A stretch of DNA of 64,000 nucleotides from UBA4781 sp963556045 (GTDB lineage Bacteria; Chloroflexota; Anaerolineae; Anaerolineales; Anaerolineaceae): positions 930,001-994,000 of the forward strand of contig CAUVYA020000002.1 in NCBI GenBank assembly GCA_963556045.3, written 5' to 3'. Position numbers and translations under genes: made by a program. The notes under the pieces were generated by a model, which did not search any database, was not told the origin of the DNA, and saw only the letters and a program-made list of their open reading frames with translations. Positions 17,743 to 26,817 of this stretch are shown piece by piece. How positions within the stretch are numbered: the first letter of the stretch is position 1; every line of letters starts with the position of its first letter.

Positions 17743-20340
17743 TTGAAAAAATACGACTATCGTGAAGCTCTTCAAGAAACCGTGCTCATATTCGACGGTG
17801 CCATGGGAACCAATCTGCAGAAATTAGACCTTACTGTAGAAGATTATGGTGGGGAGCCTTTCGCAGGATGCAATGATATTCTAACCCTCACCAAACCCGA
17901 AGCAGTAGAGAATATCCATCAATCCTTCCTTGAAGTGGGGGTCGATGTGATTGAAACCAATACCTTTCGTTCCAATCGCCTTACACTCAGTGAATACGGT
18001 CTACAGCATAAAACCCACGAGATCAATTTCAAGGCAGCACAGCTCGCAAAGCGGATAGCTGCATCCTTCAGCACCCGTGGGCAGCGTCGCTTTGTCGCCG
18101 GTTCCATTGGACCCACAGGCAAAATCCTTTGTGTAGATGGTGCCGAGCCTCTAAATATTTCGTTTGATGGAATGATTGATATTTTCAAAGAACAAGCCAT
18201 TGCACTGCTGGAAGGTGGTGTAGATGTGATCTTGCTGGAGACACAGCAAGATCTGCTGGAAGTGAAAGCAGCTATTTTGGGCGTACAGCAGGCATACCAG
18301 GAATGCGATATCCATGTCCCGCTGCAAGTTCAAACAACCATGGACATCCATAGCAGAATGTTGTTCGGAAGCGATATTGAAGCAGTAGCCGCCATCCTTG
18401 AACCTATGAGCATTGATGTGCTGGGATTGAATTGTTCCACAGGACCCGACGAAATGGAACAGCCCATCCGTTTTCTGGGGCAGCATGTCGGTATTCCAGC
18501 CTCCTGCATCCCGAACGCAGGTATGCCTGAGATGGCTGGAGATGAGGTTGTGTATCCGCTGGAACCTGTACATTTCGCCGCAAAACTGACGGATTATGTG
18601 GAAAAATTCCACATTTCCGTGGTGGGCGGCTGCTGCGGCACAACACCCGAACATCTCAAACAACTTGTGAACAGTGTTCATGGTCATCCTGCCGTTGAAC
18701 CTGCCGGCAATTTCAAAAATTATCTGAGTTCACCCATTCATGCCCGCGCGATGCGGCAATCACCGGCGCCTTTCATTATCGGAGAACGGTTGAATACGCA
18801 GGGCAGCCGTAATTTCAAGCGCATTGTTCTGGATCGCGATTTTGAGCGGGCACAGACCCTGGCAAATCAGCAGGTAGAAGATGGCGCACATGGTCTTGAC
18901 CTGTGCACAGCACTGACCGAGAATGACCTGGAAAAAGAAAATCTGGTAGCGCTCATTCGAAAGATAAGCCACAGCGTGGATGCCCCTCTGGTGATCGATT
19001 CTACCGACCCCTCCGTCATGGAAGCAGCTTTGCAAGCCACCCCCGGCAGATGCCTGATCAACTCAACCCATTTTGAAAGTGGAAATGAAAAAGCTGAAAA
19101 CGTCTTTCGTCTGGCAAAACAGTACGGCGCAGCTGTCATCGTGTTGACGATTGATGAGCAGGGCATGGCAAAAAGTGCCGATCAAAAATTAGCCGTTGTT
19201 GAACGTGCTTACCACCTTGCGGTAGATGAAATTGGATTACCCCCACAATCACTGGTAATCGATCCTCTTACTTTTTCGCTGGCAAGCGGAGATATTGACA
19301 CGCTCAATTCTGCGAAAGAGACTTTAGCTGCCATTCGTCGGATCAAAGATAAATATACACAGTGTCCCATCTCGCTTGGTATCAGCAATATTTCGTATGG
19401 TTTTTCCAAACAAGCCCGCAAGAAATTGAACAGTATCTTTCTTTACCATGCCATCCAGGCTGGTCTGGATATGGCGATTCTGAACGCGGCTGATCTGATC
19501 GCTTACCCTGCGATAGAGCCCAATGAAAAAAGAGCTGCGGAACAGTTGATCTTCAACACCACTGAGGATGCACTCTCAGAGTTTATTCAAATCTTTTCTG
19601 AATCCGTGCAAGAAGAAAACAAGCAAGAACCCGTTGTGCACATCCAGGAAGCAGGAAAAAGGATCTACTGGCGAATTACGAACCGTGTACGTGATCATCT
19701 TGAGGAGGATATTGAAGATTTCATAGCACAGGAATCACACCGGCGAACAGCCCACCAGGCAGCGCTGATCCTGCTCAACGACTTCCTGCTGCCTGCCATG
19801 AAAGAAGTAGGAGAACAATTCAGTAAAGGAGAGATCATCCTTCCTTTCGTATTGCAGTCCTCAGAGGTCATGCGCGCTGCAACAACAAAACTCGAAGAAT
19901 ACATCGAGAAAAGCGCTCAGCAATCGCATGGTACCATCCTGCTAGCCACAGTATATGGTGATGTTCATGACATCGGCAAAAACCTGGTAAAAACAATTCT
20001 TGAGAACAATGGTTACTCCATAATTGATATGGGAAAACAGGTTCCGGCGGATGACATCATCACTACCGCCATCAAGGAAAATGTTACAGCAGTCGGGTTG
20101 AGTGCACTTCTGGTGAACACCAGCCAGCAAATGCCGCTGGTTGTTGAAAAACTACAAACTTTACAAAGCCGCATTCCGGTCTTGATCGGTGGAGCAGCAG
20201 TGAATCAGGCTTTTGCCGACAGAATCGAAACATTTGACGATAAGACCAGGTACGCCGGAGGGGTTCATTTTTGCAGGGATGCATTTGATGCTCTTGATCA
20301 GTTGGAACGGATCACCAAATTGTCTGAGGAGAACGCATGA
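17743..20340 (+). CDS. metH: cobalamin-dependent methionine synthase lacking the reactivation domain
   Basis: 865 residues; canonical MetH is about 1,200. Domain order: homocysteine-binding module (about 10-310) with zinc ligands C231 in GLNCSTGP and C297-C298 in GGCCGTT; methyl-THF-binding pterin module (about 340-600) with GERLNTQGSRNFK and IDPLTF; cap (about 640-720); B12-binding module with DVHDIGKN, where H742 is the lower cobalt ligand, and the later VGLSALLV and LIGGAAV segments. The C-terminal SAM-binding activation domain is missing and is encoded by the next gene. The start is TTG at 17743, behind AAAGGTGG. It transfers the methyl group of methyl-THF to homocysteine, and is controlled by the S box upstream. 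Confidence 0.96.
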   Translation: MKKYDYREALQETVLIFDGAMGTNLQKLDLTVEDYGGEPFAGCNDILTLTKPEAVENIHQSFLEVGVDVIETNTFRSNRLTLSEYGLQHKTHEINFKAAQLAKRIAASFSTRGQRRFVAGSIGPTGKILCVDGAEPLNISFDGMIDIFKEQAIALLEGGVDVILLETQQDLLEVKAAILGVQQAYQECDIHVPLQVQTTMDIHSRMLFGSDIEAVAAILEPMSIDVLGLNCSTGPDEMEQPIRFLGQHVGIPASCIPNAGMPEMAGDEVVYPLEPVHFAAKLTDYVEKFHISVVGGCCGTTPEHLKQLVNSVHGHPAVEPAGNFKNYLSSPIHARAMRQSPAPFIIGERLNTQGSRNFKRIVLDRDFERAQTLANQQVEDGAHGLDLCTALTENDLEKENLVALIRKISHSVDAPLVIDSTDPSVMEAALQATPGRCLINSTHFESGNEKAENVFRLAKQYGAAVIVLTIDEQGMAKSADQKLAVVERAYHLAVDEIGLPPQSLVIDPLTFSLASGDIDTLNSAKETLAAIRRIKDKYTQCPISLGISNISYGFSKQARKKLNSIFLYHAIQAGLDMAILNAADLIAYPAIEPNEKRAAEQLIFNTTEDALSEFIQIFSESVQEENKQEPVVHIQEAGKRIYWRITNRVRDHLEEDIEDFIAQESHRRTAHQAALILLNDFLLPAMKEVGEQFSKGEIILPFVLQSSEVMRAATTKLEEYIEKSAQQSHGTILLATVYGDVHDIGKNLVKTILENNGYSIIDMGKQVPADDIITTAIKENVTAVGLSALLVNTSQQMPLVVEKLQTLQSRIPVLIGGAAVNQAFADRIETFDDKTRYAGGVHFCRDAFDALDQLERITKLSEENA

Positions 20341-21101
20341 CAACCACATCAGGTTCTCCAGCCCTGGGAGCAAAGACTCTTCCTCATATCGATCTTGAAG
20401 AGCTGATCCCACTTTTGAACCGCAAAGCGCTGTTCCGCATCTCATGGGGTGCCCAGAAAGCAAAGGGTTCCAAATGGGAAGAGATACAGCGTGATTTCAG
20501 CAGGAAATTAGAAGAAATGCTTGCCGATCTTCGGACAGAACAATGGATCAACCCGAAAGCGTGTTATGGTCACTGGATGGCAGATTCCAAGGGCAGCAGC
20601 ATCCGTGTTCATGATCCTCATCAAAAAGGAGTGATCATCGCTGAATTTCCGCTGCCGCGCCAGAAGGGAGACCAGGGTTTATGTCTGGCAGATTTTCTAC
20701 CACCTGCTCTGAATCATGAACAGGCAGTCCTTTCTTTTCAGATCGTTACCGTTGGAAAACACGCCAGTGAATATATTCAAGCCCTGTTTCGTGATAATAA
20801 TTACGTTGAAGGGTACTTCGCGCACGGTCTGGCGGTGCAGTTTGCGGAAACGACCGCGGAGTATATTCACACAAAGATCAGAAATGAATTAGGATTGGCA
20901 AAGAATCAGGGCAGGCGATATTCCTGGGGTTATGAACCCATCCCCGATCTCAGCCAGCATGAAACTCTATTCGAGTTGCTTTCCGCACGGGAAGAGCTGG
21001 GAATGGAACTTACCTCTGCTTTCCAATTGATCCCAGAACAATCCACTGCGGCGATGGTCATCCATCATCCAGAAGCCCGTTATTTTAAACTGCACGATTG
21101 A
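20337..21101 (+). CDS. stand-alone MetH activation-domain protein (SAM-binding reactivase part)
   Basis: 254 residues. It overlaps the metH stop by 4 bp (ATGA), so translation is coupled. The second half matches the methionine synthase activation domain: EGYFAHGLAVQFAETTAEYI, then a glycine-rich RRYSWGYEPIPDLSQHETLF (the counterpart of the usual GYP-CPDH stretch), and a late LTSAFQLIPEQS-like segment. In canonical MetH this domain binds S-adenosylmethionine and remethylates cob(II)alamin after oxidation. The first ~80 residues are not obviously part of the domain and may dock onto MetH. Its place directly behind a MetH without this domain makes the role convincing, although the interaction is inferred. 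Confidence 0.9.
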   Translation: MTTTSGSPALGAKTLPHIDLEELIPLLNRKALFRISWGAQKAKGSKWEEIQRDFSRKLEEMLADLRTEQWINPKACYGHWMADSKGSSIRVHDPHQKGVIIAEFPLPRQKGDQGLCLADFLPPALNHEQAVLSFQIVTVGKHASEYIQALFRDNNYVEGYFAHGLAVQFAETTAEYIHTKIRNELGLAKNQGRRYSWGYEPIPDLSQHETLFELLSAREELGMELTSAFQLIPEQSTAAMVIHHPEARYFKLHD

Positions 21102-21112
21102 AGGTGATTGAT

Positions 21113-22978
21113 ATGAAAAGAGATGAATTTCTCAACAAACTGCAAAACCAGAAACCACTCGTAGCGGATGGCGCTATGGGCACCCTGCTGCATGCACGTG
21201 GTATTGGGTTTGAAAGATGCTTCGACGAACTGAATTTGACCAATCCCGCACTGGTGGGTTCGATTCACCAGGAATACATCCGCGCCGGGGCAGAGATCAT
21301 CCTTACCAATACCTTCGGAGCCAACCGCTTCAAACTCGAGCGATGCGGTCTGGAAGAATTGCTCGTTGAGATCAATCAGACCGGCGTGGACCTTGCCCGC
21401 AGAACCATCAACGCTTCTTTTACTGATGTATTGATCGCCGGGGATGTCGGACCGCTTGGTGTGCGATTAGCGCCTTTCGGACGTGTGCAGGTCGAACAAG
21501 CGCGAGAAGTTTTCAGAGAACAAATCCAGGCTTTGCACGATGCAGATTGCGATCTCATTGTAATAGAAACGATGACCGATCTTTATGAAATTCGTGAGGC
21601 TATCACTGCCGCTAAAGAAGTAAATGCAGAGCTTCCTATCGTTGCGTCCATGACATTCACACGAGATGATCGAACTCTGCTGGGAGACGACCCGCAAAAG
21701 GTTGCCCGTAAGATCTTTTCCTACGGCGCAGATGTGATCGGCATCAATTGCTCCGGTGGTCCCAACCAGTTGCTGCGCATCCTCAAGAAGATGAAGAAGG
21801 AACTGCCCGATGGAGCATTCTGGGTCAAACCGAATGCCGGCTGGCCAGAGCAGATATCAGGTAGGATCTTCTACCCCGCATCCGCAGATTATTTTGGAGA
21901 GTATGCTCTCGCATTCTGGCAAGCTGGGGCAAATGTGATCGGCGGCTGCTGTGGAACAACGCCCGCGCATATTCAATCAATCCGTAAGGCAGTAGATACT
22001 ACACAAGAAAAAACCATTATTAATGGAATCTCACTGGAGATCGTGGAAGAGGAAGCGGTAGAAGAAGAACTATCTGAACCATCCCATTACGCGCAAAAAT
22101 TAGGATTCGGAAACTTTGTCTATTCCGTTGAAATGCAGCCGCCCAGAGGATTAGCAACCAAAAAGATCATTGCCGGTGCCAGTATGCTGGTTGATGCAGG
22201 AGCAGACGCCATTAATGTTGCTGACAGTCCGATGGCACGTATGCGGATGAGCCCATGGGCAGTCTGTAATCTGGTGCAGCAAAAAGTGAACGTGGAAACG
22301 ATCCTGCACTTCCCCACGCGTGGCAGGAATCTATTGCGCGTACAGGGCGATCTGCTGGCAGCACATGCGCTGGGCGTTCGCAATGTATTTGTTATCATGG
22401 GCGACCCAACCGCCATCGGTGATTATCCTGACGCCATGGATAATTTCGATCTGGCTCCTTCCGGCATGGTAAAACTGATCAAGCAGCGTTTCAATCTGGG
22501 CATTGATCAATCCGGTTCGGATATCGGACAGCCTACTAATTTTTTTGTAGGATGCGCGTTGAACCTGACCGCGAATGATCCCAAACGAGAGATAGAGATC
22601 TTACAGCGGAAAATCCATAATGGGGCTGACTTCATTATCACCCAGCCTGTATACGATGCCCGCTGTATTCCTGCTTTTAGAAAAGCATATAAAGAATTCT
22701 ACGAGCAGCTGCACATTCCACTCATCATCGGTATTTTGCCGCTGGTGAGTGCACGACACGCAGCATTTCTCCATCAAGAAGTTCCGGGGATTTCTATCCC
22801 TGAAAACATCCAGAAACGTATGCAAATTGCTGAAGAAAAAGGTATTGGTCCAAAGGTAGGAATCCAAATTGCGGTTGAACTTATACAGCAGGTGAAAGAA
22901 ATGGCAGCTGGTGTTTATATAACTCCCCCTTTCAGCCGATTTGATTATGTGGCAGAGATCATTGAGCGATCACGCTAA
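21113..22978 (+). CDS. bifunctional homocysteine S-methyltransferase / methylenetetrahydrofolate reductase
   Basis: About 621 residues. The N-terminal half (about 1-300) is a homocysteine methyltransferase module with DGAMGTLLHARG and zinc ligands C213 in GINCSGGP and C279-C280 in GGCCGTT. The C-terminal half (about 330-620) is an MTHFR-like TIM barrel with SVEMQPPRG, RMRMSPWAVC, HFPTRGRNLLRVQ, VFVIMGDPT and FIITQPVYD. The fusion occurs in several bacterial groups. MTHFR makes methyl-THF for MetH; the first module may methylate homocysteine from another donor such as S-methylmethionine. The ATG at 21113 has AAGGTG in front; the earlier TTG at 21098 is less likely. It is the third gene of the S-box operon. 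Confidence 0.93.
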   Translation: MKRDEFLNKLQNQKPLVADGAMGTLLHARGIGFERCFDELNLTNPALVGSIHQEYIRAGAEIILTNTFGANRFKLERCGLEELLVEINQTGVDLARRTINASFTDVLIAGDVGPLGVRLAPFGRVQVEQAREVFREQIQALHDADCDLIVIETMTDLYEIREAITAAKEVNAELPIVASMTFTRDDRTLLGDDPQKVARKIFSYGADVIGINCSGGPNQLLRILKKMKKELPDGAFWVKPNAGWPEQISGRIFYPASADYFGEYALAFWQAGANVIGGCCGTTPAHIQSIRKAVDTTQEKTIINGISLEIVEEEAVEEELSEPSHYAQKLGFGNFVYSVEMQPPRGLATKKIIAGASMLVDAGADAINVADSPMARMRMSPWAVCNLVQQKVNVETILHFPTRGRNLLRVQGDLLAAHALGVRNVFVIMGDPTAIGDYPDAMDNFDLAPSGMVKLIKQRFNLGIDQSGSDIGQPTNFFVGCALNLTANDPKREIEILQRKIHNGADFIITQPVYDARCIPAFRKAYKEFYEQLHIPLIIGILPLVSARHAAFLHQEVPGISIPENIQKRMQIAEEKGIGPKVGIQIAVELIQQVKEMAAGVYITPPFSRFDYVAEIIERSR

Positions 22979-23076
22979 ATAATAATTACCAGTTCTCTGG
23001 ATTCAATTTCCACAATACACATATACTCCGGTTCGATTTCTTACGTTAGAATATACATAGAGAGAACCGAGGTGTC

Positions 23077-23850
23077 ATGCTATTTGTTATTGATCTGGGG
23101 AACACCAATCTTGCGCTTGGGCTGTACGAAGGAAGAGAACTGATCTATCACTGGCGTCTTTCTACGGAACAGGCAAAAATGCCGGATGAATACGGTATTC
23201 AAATTTTATCGCTCCTGGAACACAACCATATCGCCGTAGATACCATCCAGGGTATCTGTCTTTCTTCGGTTGTTCCTCCCCTCACCAAACGCCTGATCGA
23301 AACCTGCCAGACCTATTTAAACCTTACCCCGCTGCTTGTTAGCTCTGATCTGAAGTTCAATGTTTCCATTGAATATGAAGATCCGAAAGCTGTGGGGGCT
23401 GACCGTATCGCCGATGCAGTAGAAGTACAGCGCTCATACGGCGGTCCGGCATGCATCATTGATTTTGGAACGGCAACAACTTTCAACGCTCTCACATCTG
23501 CAGGTGAATACCTGGGCGGATCCATCTTACCGGGCGTTCAAGTAGCCGCCGATGCACTCGTGCAGCGCACTTCAAAATTACCTTCGGTATCTCTGGAAAC
23601 ACCACCATCTGTTATTGGTCGTAATACCGGTGATGCCATCCGCGCTGGTTTAATATTCGGGTATGTCAGCCTGGTAGAAGGTATGATCGAACGCTACCGC
23701 AAAGAACTCGGCGATTCGATGAAAGTCATCGCAACCGGTGGATTTGTCAATGTAATCAGCCAGCACACAAAATCGATCACGATCGTCGAGCCCTGGCTTA
23801 CTTTAAATGGACTTCAGTATATATGGGAGATGAACACGAAGAATGGATAA
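23077..23850 (+). CDS. coaX: type III pantothenate kinase
   Basis: 257 residues. Family motifs: FVIDLGNTNLALGLY (ATP-binding DxGNT), WRLST, VGADRIADAVE, CIIDFGTATTFNAL and GGSILPGVQ, then ATGGFVNVI. It phosphorylates pantothenate, the first step of coenzyme A synthesis, and needs a monovalent cation; this type is not inhibited by CoA. GAGGTG precedes the ATG. The end overlaps the coaBC start by 8 bp, giving a short CoA-biosynthesis operon. Very secure. Confidence 0.97.
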   Translation: MLFVIDLGNTNLALGLYEGRELIYHWRLSTEQAKMPDEYGIQILSLLEHNHIAVDTIQGICLSSVVPPLTKRLIETCQTYLNLTPLLVSSDLKFNVSIEYEDPKAVGADRIADAVEVQRSYGGPACIIDFGTATTFNALTSAGEYLGGSILPGVQVAADALVQRTSKLPSVSLETPPSVIGRNTGDAIRAGLIFGYVSLVEGMIERYRKELGDSMKVIATGGFVNVISQHTKSITIVEPWLTLNGLQYIWEMNTKNG

Positions 23851-25057
23851 TCCAATCAATGGAAAGAGTATTGTCTTAGGCGTCAGCGGTTCCATTGCAG
23901 CTTACAAAGCGGTGGAGCTGGCTTCTCAATTGAAGAAAGCTGGTGCTAATGTGGATGTGATCTTGACACCATCCGCAGAAAAATTAGTTTCAGCACTTAC
24001 ATTTCAATCCGTCACCGGTAGAAAAGCATACACCGAGGAAGATCTATGGAAAACCGGTGAACATGTTATCCATATCACCCTTGCCAGGCGGGCAGATCTG
24101 ATGGTAATCGCACCAGCCTCCGCCAACACTCTGGCAAAAATCGCACATGGAATTGCAGATACTCTGCTGACAGTAACCGCCCTAGCCTGCCGCGCACCAC
24201 TCGTGGTCGCGCCCGCGATGGATGCCGGTATGTATGATCATGCTGCCACACAGGATAATCTGCACACGCTGGCAGAGAGAGGCATATCCATTCTCGGTCC
24301 AGAAGAAGGACATCTGGCATCAGGATTGAAAGGGAAAGGGCGTATGCTGGAAGCAAGCACTCTGCTTTCCTCCATCCGATTCCTGCTCAGTAGAAATAAT
24401 GTACTGGCAGGGAAAAAGATACTTGTCACCGCCGGAGGCACACAGGAAGCGCTTGATCCGGTACGCTTTATCGGGAACCGTTCTTCGGGAAAACAGGGCT
24501 ATGCCATCGCTCAGGCAGCGCTGGACGCAGGAGCGCAGGTAACATTGATCACTGCCCCGACTGCGTTGAGCGCTCCACAGGGCGCAGAAGTGGTCAATGT
24601 GGTAGATGCTGCGGAGATGCATAAAGCAGTCATGGAAAAGGTCGAACATATTGATGCCGTGATCATGGCAGCCGCCGTTGCAGACTTCCATCCCATTAAC
24701 ACAAGCGACCAGAAGATCAAAAAAGAGAGTGACCTGCAGGTAATTGATCTGGAACCCACCACAGATATTCTCAAGGAGCTGGGTGTGTATAAAACACAGC
24801 ATCCCGAACTGCTCTTGATCGGATTTGCGGCTGAAAGCGAGAACCTTCTTCAAAACGCCGGTAAAAAGTTGAAACAGAAAAATCTGGATCTCATTGTGGC
24901 AAACGATATTTCCAGAAAGGATGCCGGTTTTGCTGTGGATACGAATGAAGTGACGCTATTATTCAAAGATGGAAACCAAATCAAAATCCCCTTACAGGAA
25001 AAAGAAAAGATAGCAAGTGAGATTATTGACATTCTCTGCACTTTACTGCAAAGTTAA
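23843..25057 (+). CDS. coaBC: bifunctional phosphopantothenoylcysteine decarboxylase / phosphopantothenate-cysteine ligase
   Basis: 404 residues. CoaC part (about 1-190): GVSGSIAAYKAVEL, HITLARRADLMVIAPASANT and VAPAMDAGMYDH (FMN and substrate contacts). CoaB part (about 190-404): ILVTAGGTQEALDPVR, RSSGKQG, MAAAVADF and KIKK, with NDIS and VDTNEVTLL near the end. The enzyme joins cysteine to phosphopantothenate and decarboxylates the product to phosphopantetheine. Unusual point: where E. coli CoaC has the reactive cysteine in an ACG motif, this protein reads HLASGLKGKGR, with serine at 160. It overlaps coaX by 8 bp. Confidence 0.96.
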   Translation: MDNPINGKSIVLGVSGSIAAYKAVELASQLKKAGANVDVILTPSAEKLVSALTFQSVTGRKAYTEEDLWKTGEHVIHITLARRADLMVIAPASANTLAKIAHGIADTLLTVTALACRAPLVVAPAMDAGMYDHAATQDNLHTLAERGISILGPEEGHLASGLKGKGRMLEASTLLSSIRFLLSRNNVLAGKKILVTAGGTQEALDPVRFIGNRSSGKQGYAIAQAALDAGAQVTLITAPTALSAPQGAEVVNVVDAAEMHKAVMEKVEHIDAVIMAAAVADFHPINTSDQKIKKESDLQVIDLEPTTDILKELGVYKTQHPELLLIGFAAESENLLQNAGKKLKQKNLDLIVANDISRKDAGFAVDTNEVTLLFKDGNQIKIPLQEKEKIASEIIDILCTLLQS

Positions 25058-25081
25058 TGATTAACGATCAAGGAAAATATT

Positions 25082-25804
25082 ATGCATGTGCTTGTTATTT
25101 CAGATATTCATTCTAATTTGACCGCGCTGGAGAAAGTATTATCGGTCGCAGGCAGCTATGATGCCGTTTGGTGTTTAGGAGATATCGTAGGATATGGTCC
25201 TGACCCGAATGAATGTATTGCCGTTGTTCGCAAACTTCCCAACCTGGTGTGTATTCGCGGGAACCATGATGCCGCCACACTAGGCGATGTTGATCAGCAC
25301 ACTTTCAATCACGAAGCCAGTCTGGCGATCAGCTGGACAAAAAGGATATTGAGCGCCGACAGTCAGGAATTTTTACTTCATTTACCAGAAGTAACGATGC
25401 AGGGAAATGTGACTCTGGTGCACGGCAGCCCGCGCAATCCGGTCTGGGATTATGTGATGGACTATTTAACAGCTTTGCGCATGTTCCAATTCTTCGACAC
25501 ACAGATCTGTATACTGGGGCATACTCATGTTCCAGCTTTCTGGGTTGAGAACGAATCGAACAGCAGAATGAATCTGGTGCTTGATTTTCAGAAAAAGAGT
25601 ATCGAAGGGCGGGTCATTCTCAATCCCGGATCAGTCGGTCAACCTCGCGACCACGACCCACGTGCATCTTTCGCCCTGTTTGATACGGAACGGCTTACCT
25701 GGGAATTACGGCGGGTGGAATACGACATTGCCAGTGTTCAGGAACGTATCAAGAGAGCAGGTTTGCCTTGGCGGCATGCCATGCGGCTGCATGAAGGCTG
25801 GTGA
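25082..25804 (+). CDS. YfcE/MJ0936-like metallophosphoesterase
   Basis: 240 residues. Two-metal phosphoesterase motifs in order: SDIHSNL, GDIVGYGPDP, RGNHDAA, VHGSPRN, GHTHVPAF and NPGSVGQPRD. Members hydrolyse phosphodiesters or nucleotides with Mn or similar metals; the natural substrate of this subgroup is mostly unknown. It lies 25 bp behind coaBC and may be co-transcribed with it. It starts at ATG behind AAGGAAAATATT. Confidence 0.92.
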   Translation: MHVLVISDIHSNLTALEKVLSVAGSYDAVWCLGDIVGYGPDPNECIAVVRKLPNLVCIRGNHDAATLGDVDQHTFNHEASLAISWTKRILSADSQEFLLHLPEVTMQGNVTLVHGSPRNPVWDYVMDYLTALRMFQFFDTQICILGHTHVPAFWVENESNSRMNLVLDFQKKSIEGRVILNPGSVGQPRDHDPRASFALFDTERLTWELRRVEYDIASVQERIKRAGLPWRHAMRLHEGW

Positions 25805-25866
25805 TCGGGAACTATTTCACTGCACTTATCGTTATACCTATGAATAAGGAATCCTGAGGAGGAAAG

Positions 25867-26784
25867 ATGAAGAAAAAACGTATTTTAATCGGTTTAATTT
25901 TGCTGGCAGCAGCCATCACATCCTGTGCATCAAAGGCAGCAAGCTACGACGCTGTAGAAAGCAGTGGAAGAATTGCGGAGGAAATGGTCGCCATGGAAGC
26001 ACCTATGGCAGATGAAGGTGCGTATTATAAAGGAGATAGCAGTACTCAGGCAACCAACTCAGAACGGATCGTTATCAAGAACGCCGATCTCAGCATCGTG
26101 GTGACTGATCCCATTGCTGCACTGGATAGCATTTCCGGCATGGCGGAGCAAAAAGGCGGCTTTGTGGTCAATTCATACGTCTATAAAGTGACCTCATCAA
26201 CCGGTGTCGAATTACCGGCTGGCAATATCACCATCCGCGTTCCTGCAGAACAATTGGATGAGACGCTAACCGAGATCAAGGCACTTGTCGAAGATGCGGA
26301 TATTGATGTATTGAGCGAATCGGTATCAGGACAGGATGTTACCGCTGAAGTAACCGACCTTGAATCACGTCTGCGCAATTTACAGCAGGCTGAAGAGCAA
26401 TTGCTTGAGATCATGGATGATGCCACCGATACCGAAGATGTGATGTCTGTTTTCCAACAGTTGACCAGTATTCGTGAAGATATCGAAGTACTGCAGGGAC
26501 AATTAAAATATTATCAAGAATCTGCCCGGTTGTCGGCGATCTATGTCAACGTCCAGGCAAAGGAAGCGGTTGCCCCCATCAGCATAGGCGGCTGGCGCCC
26601 TTCGTTGATCTTCCAGCGCGCTCTCCAAGCCTTGATTGATGGTTTGAAATTTCTGGCTAACGCATTGATCTGGATCGTTATTTTCGTCGCCCCGATCGTA
26701 CTGATCATCGGAATACCGATCTATTTTATCGTGAAGGCATCGAAAAAGAGACGCAAGAATAAAAAGAGTGAAAAGAAAGAATAA
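25867..26784 (+). CDS. DUF4349 domain lipoprotein
   Basis: 305 residues. A lysine-rich start and hydrophobic stretch end at C20 in AITSCAS, a lipoprotein cleavage site. The DUF4349 region begins with RIVIKNADLSIVV and continues with GGFVVNSY and GNITIRVPAEQLDE. A coiled coil at about 160-215 carries DLESRLRNLQQAEEQ. A C-terminal membrane helix (about 260-285) and a basic tail follow, so the protein may span from a lipid anchor outside to the cytoplasm. Function of the family is unknown; relatives in E. coli (YpdI-like) are poorly studied. GGAGGAAAG gives a strong ribosome site. Confidence 0.88.
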   Translation: MKKKRILIGLILLAAAITSCASKAASYDAVESSGRIAEEMVAMEAPMADEGAYYKGDSSTQATNSERIVIKNADLSIVVTDPIAALDSISGMAEQKGGFVVNSYVYKVTSSTGVELPAGNITIRVPAEQLDETLTEIKALVEDADIDVLSESVSGQDVTAEVTDLESRLRNLQQAEEQLLEIMDDATDTEDVMSVFQQLTSIREDIEVLQGQLKYYQESARLSAIYVNVQAKEAVAPISIGGWRPSLIFQRALQALIDGLKFLANALIWIVIFVAPIVLIIGIPIYFIVKASKKRRKNKKSEKKE

Positions 26785-26792
26785 ACCCATAG

Positions 26793-26815
26793 GAGTGAGG
26801 GAAAAACCCTCACTC
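26793..26815. terminator. bidirectional terminator
   Basis: A perfect 9-bp stem (GAGTGAGGG / CCCTCACTC) with loop AAAAA, between the DUF4349 gene and the convergent alpha-galactosidase gene; TTTTA follows on the plus strand. Confidence 0.85.
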
Positions 26816-26817
26816 TT

